This document shows, piece after piece, positions 61,271 to 64,000 of a DNA stretch of 64,000 bases. The first letter of the stretch is position 1. Each line of letters opens with the position of its first letter. The notes beneath the pieces were generated by a model. It was given only the letters and a program-made list of their open reading frames with translations, was not told the DNA's origin and made no database searches. The position numbers and the translations under genes are program-made. Location of the stretch: positions 1 to 64,000 of the forward strand of contig BDIU01000325.1 in NCBI GenBank assembly GCA_002118135.1, given 5' to 3'. This DNA comes from Trebouxia sp. TZW2008. Taxonomy: Eukaryota; Chlorophyta; Trebouxiophyceae; Trebouxiales; Trebouxiaceae.

Positions 61271-63258
61271 TACAGAAGGTACTTGCAGCAGCAGTTTCCA
61301 ACAGAACTTACTGATGCCTTTAGGTTGCGCAAGCCCTGCAACTGCAAGCAGGTGGACAATGTGCTTTAGATCATCCAGTTGAATGAATGTGCAGCTCTGG
61401 CTGAGTCACCACCAGGGAACATTTACAGTGCCACGGTGGTGTTAGAATTTTGAGGCTTTGTCACATGCTGCTGATCTAGCAGGCACACTAGGGTCCTAGC
61501 AGTTGTCCTTCCCCCTCCCCCACCCCCCTCCGTCAAGCAACCACTTTTGGGGGTTGCTTGACCACGCACCTTTTGCGGATCGCTCTCTCTGTGGCCATCA
61601 TTGAGCATCATGTTTCGAAATTTGATTCAAATTTTGGATTGTTCGTTTTGAAAATCGCGCCTCTCTTGTCAACCTCGTTGGCGTCTGGCGTCCATGCTAG
61701 CGAAGTCCAAACACTGTGGCGTAGTGAGCCTCAGAAATGATGGCGCATAGCGAAAGACTCACCGTGTGATACTTGTGCAATGCTACAATGTCGTCTTCAA
61801 CTGCAGGGGACAGCATACAGACAAAGCGAAAAGCAGAATGTGCGCTTCAGTCAAGTACAGGTCAGACGTACGGGTCGGACGTCCTCTGCGACGAGACAGG
61901 CGTGCTGCCACTGCAGTGACGTGATGGTCTGCATTCATGACGTATGCTGAGACACTAGCTGACGCAGGTACAAGCTTTTCGCATGCGGGTACCAGCTGCA
62001 GTAGGTACGCAACAAAGAGTACTTTGAGCTTCTCCGCCAGCTAGGGACTCGCACATCATAACCACAGGCACATGCGCATCACAACTGACCGCTGGATGAA
62101 GGCAAGGTGCAGCACTTGCCTCATGTCATGCCTTGAAAGCCATGAAATGCACCTCAAAAACAGCTGTGCCTGCCAGCAGAGGCATGTTTGCTGGCCATGG
62201 CCCAAGCACAGATTACGGTTGCTGCACAAACTTAGGTATCAATGCCCCAAGGATAGTAGTACAATGCCTATGTATCACTTCAAACTCCCTCCCTAGTTAC
62301 TGATTGAACTACCTCAAACGGTTTCAGTATTGCTGACTGATGCTGGACAAGTTTGTCGTTCGGTGTACAAAGTACAAAATCACATCCCAGATACTTCAGT
62401 GCATCACCAATGTCTATACTCACATTATGCGTGAAAGAATCACAATGCTCCAAAGTTCCCCGTGACAGGACTTCGAAGAGCAAATTTCTGATGACTTTCC
62501 ACACACGACGACCCCATGATGCGTGCACACACCACTGACTTCCCGCAAAAAGCTCCCTGAGCAGTTCTTGACATGACTATCCAGCAGAAAACACCCGCAG
62601 AGCTGTCACAGCAGACTACTGCCTGTGTGACACAGTCTACTTGTGATTGCTGCAAGTTCAGAATAGCAGGTAACAAAGCAGCAAGAAGTACAGCTCAGAA
62701 CAGATGCAGAGGAAAAGCTGGAAAAGAAAAAAAAGGGAGGTAATGGGCCAAGTGAGAAAAGAGATGCCTGCCACAGAGTGAGGCTCAAAATTCAGGCTCC
62801 AAAATCTGCGGCAAAGCCAGTATACATCTGCACTGTTGGGAGTTGCTGATACATTGCGTGACACTTTGCCAATCTGCCCCAAATTGCAGCAATCAGGTGC
62901 ACCTGCCAGGTCTGACTCCCAATGTCCCGTGTGTCAAACACATTTTAAGTGAAAACTAGGCTGAACAAGTGCAGTTCTCAAGGTCAAAGGTAAAGGGGAA
63001 ACAGATCTTCTCGCTACAAAAGAAGTTTTGGTTCTTCAACCTTTGCAGCTGTCAATCAGGCGGCCAGCCAGACTAGGTGTCCTCAAAAAAAAGCTTCTAG
63101 TGATCGGCCAACAGCTGGAGGCTGGCTGCCTGTTGTTGCATTGGTTGTTGACAGGCAGGAAATTTCTCAAGGCAACTGTCTTGCTGCCTTACTGAAGAAT
63201 TTGGAATGAAATGGAGCAAGCAGGTTGCCAAGACACTGACAACTGCTCTAGTGCCACT
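61271..63258. other. Convergent intergenic region right of MutS2
   Basis: Holds the 3' regions of MutS2 (plus) and of the unknown minus-strand gene. A small hairpin (arms 61532-61542 and 61552-61562) is present. No coding frame I can support, though the stretch is long enough to hide a small gene. Confidence 0.45.
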
Positions 63259-63863
63259 TCACCCGTTTCCTGTTGTTGTGTAAGCTGTGGCAGCCTCTGA
63301 TACATTGCTAGGTTCAGTGCCCCTTTGAGGAGCCACAAAAGGGTTGATCGTGGGCAACCCCGTTGACTGCTCTGCCTGGTTTGGCAAGTGTGCAGCGTCG
63401 CTCTCTGCAGCCTGGGTCATCTGAGCAAGTGCTGCTGAAGTCAGTTCTGCGGTTCGACCCCTTGTGACAGAGGCCAGAATCACATTTGAAGGGGAACTTA
63501 TTGGATGGGTCACTATAGGAGTGAGCCTCCTCCCGCCCAGATCATCAGCCAGAGACAGAGCTTCAAGATCACTCACAATTTCAGGTGACACATCAGCAGC
63601 AGCTGCAGGGTCGACGCTGACTGCAGCTTCGCTAGGTAAACTGGGGTGAGACGCAGGCTGAGTCGAGGTGGCAGACTTAGCCTGAGACAGTCTTGACTGA
63701 GGGTTCTGATAGAAGGGCGTTCTGGCAGGGGCTCTTCCAGGCGTCCTGCCTCCGTGAGGGCTGTGAGACAACCGTGTGTCGAAAGCGCTTTGCACAGATG
63801 GGTATGTGAGACCCATGCCGGTCTGCTGGGCAGCTGAGAAGGGCTGGACCCCTGCACCTAGAA
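63259..63863 (-). CDS. Last exon of an unrecognised gene
   Basis: An open stretch of about 200 codons on the minus strand, ending at TGA 63259-63261 and preceded by a good acceptor (CTCTTGCAG) at 63864. It enters in phase 1, so an upstream exon is needed; I cannot place one in the last 137 bases and it may lie outside the window. The protein is Ser/Thr/Ala/Pro-rich and probably disordered, with stretches such as SPHGGRTPGRAPARTPFYQN and LEALSLADDLGGRRLTP. I recognise no domain. An ATG at 63816 could start a shorter protein, but the frame stays open to the acceptor. Coding status rests on length, composition and the splice site. Confidence 0.55.
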
Positions 63864-64000
63864 CTGCAAGAGTGACACCCCAGACTTTGACTTATGGTGT
63901 GCACTCAGACAGATGCATGTAGGATCTCAGAGCTCTCAAGGAGTTCATGGCAACGTGGGTCTAGAGAGGTTATCAACAGCTGAGCGTAGCAAAACAGTGT

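Noticed and set aside
62072..62538. Short plus-strand frames right of MutS2
   Set aside because: No motif, no splice support and no codon pattern that sets them apart from noncoding sequence.

Overview
The window is nuclear DNA from a photosynthetic eukaryote, most likely a chlorophyte green alga. A trebouxiophyte-like alga is my guess, without proof. The evidence is a chloroplast-targeted LHCII chlorophyll a/b protein, a plastid-type adenylate kinase, a plant-type MutS2 with a Smr domain, and a membrane-bound metallophosphoesterase family known from land plants. All genes are rich in GT-AG introns. Candidate TGTAA polyadenylation signals lie about 30-90 nt after three of the stop codons. There are no operons and no recognisable transposons.

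There are seven well supported genes and one partial gene. From left to right: a MYST histone acetyltransferase (minus, 584-7574); the TFIIH DNA helicase XPD/ERCC2 (minus, 8864-20207); a chloroplast adenylate kinase (plus, about 20873-23219) that is divergent from XPD; an LHCII apoprotein (plus, 23920-26374); a very large polytopic calcineurin-like phosphoesterase (minus, 27625-41507); a membrane-anchored hexokinase (minus, 42456-46757); a MutS2-type ATPase with KOW-like and Smr regions (plus, 47422-61270) that is divergent from hexokinase; and the last exon of an unrecognised gene (minus, 63259-63863) that may run off the right edge. For MYST, XPD, LHCII, hexokinase and MutS2 I could place every exon so that phases close exactly, giving proteins of 496, 772, 257, 541 and 1161 residues. 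In the phosphoesterase 21 exons fit, with one uncertain junction. In adenylate kinase only the first exon is uncertain.

The striking feature is the structure of the introns. Many are filled with degenerate tandem copies of the edge of the neighbouring exon. Copies of an exon's 5' part, including its splice acceptor, lie in the intron upstream of it. Copies of an exon's 3' part, including its donor, lie in the intron downstream. Units are about 120-200 bp long and arrays hold one to about seven degraded copies, with the functional exon as the intact member. Six of the seven genes show this strongly. LHCII is almost free of it. In XPD the same process has made two complete in-phase copies of the exon carrying the fourth Fe-S cysteine, which look like mutually exclusive exons.

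The genes do not form a pathway. They are housekeeping functions: chromatin acetylation, transcription and repair, plastid adenylate balance, light harvesting, a membrane phosphoesterase, glucose phosphorylation and plastid DNA or ribosome maintenance. Other points of interest are two GC-AG first introns, low-complexity insertions inside the catalytic domains of MutS2 and the phosphoesterase, a MYST zinc finger that has lost two ligands, and a long intronic foldback.
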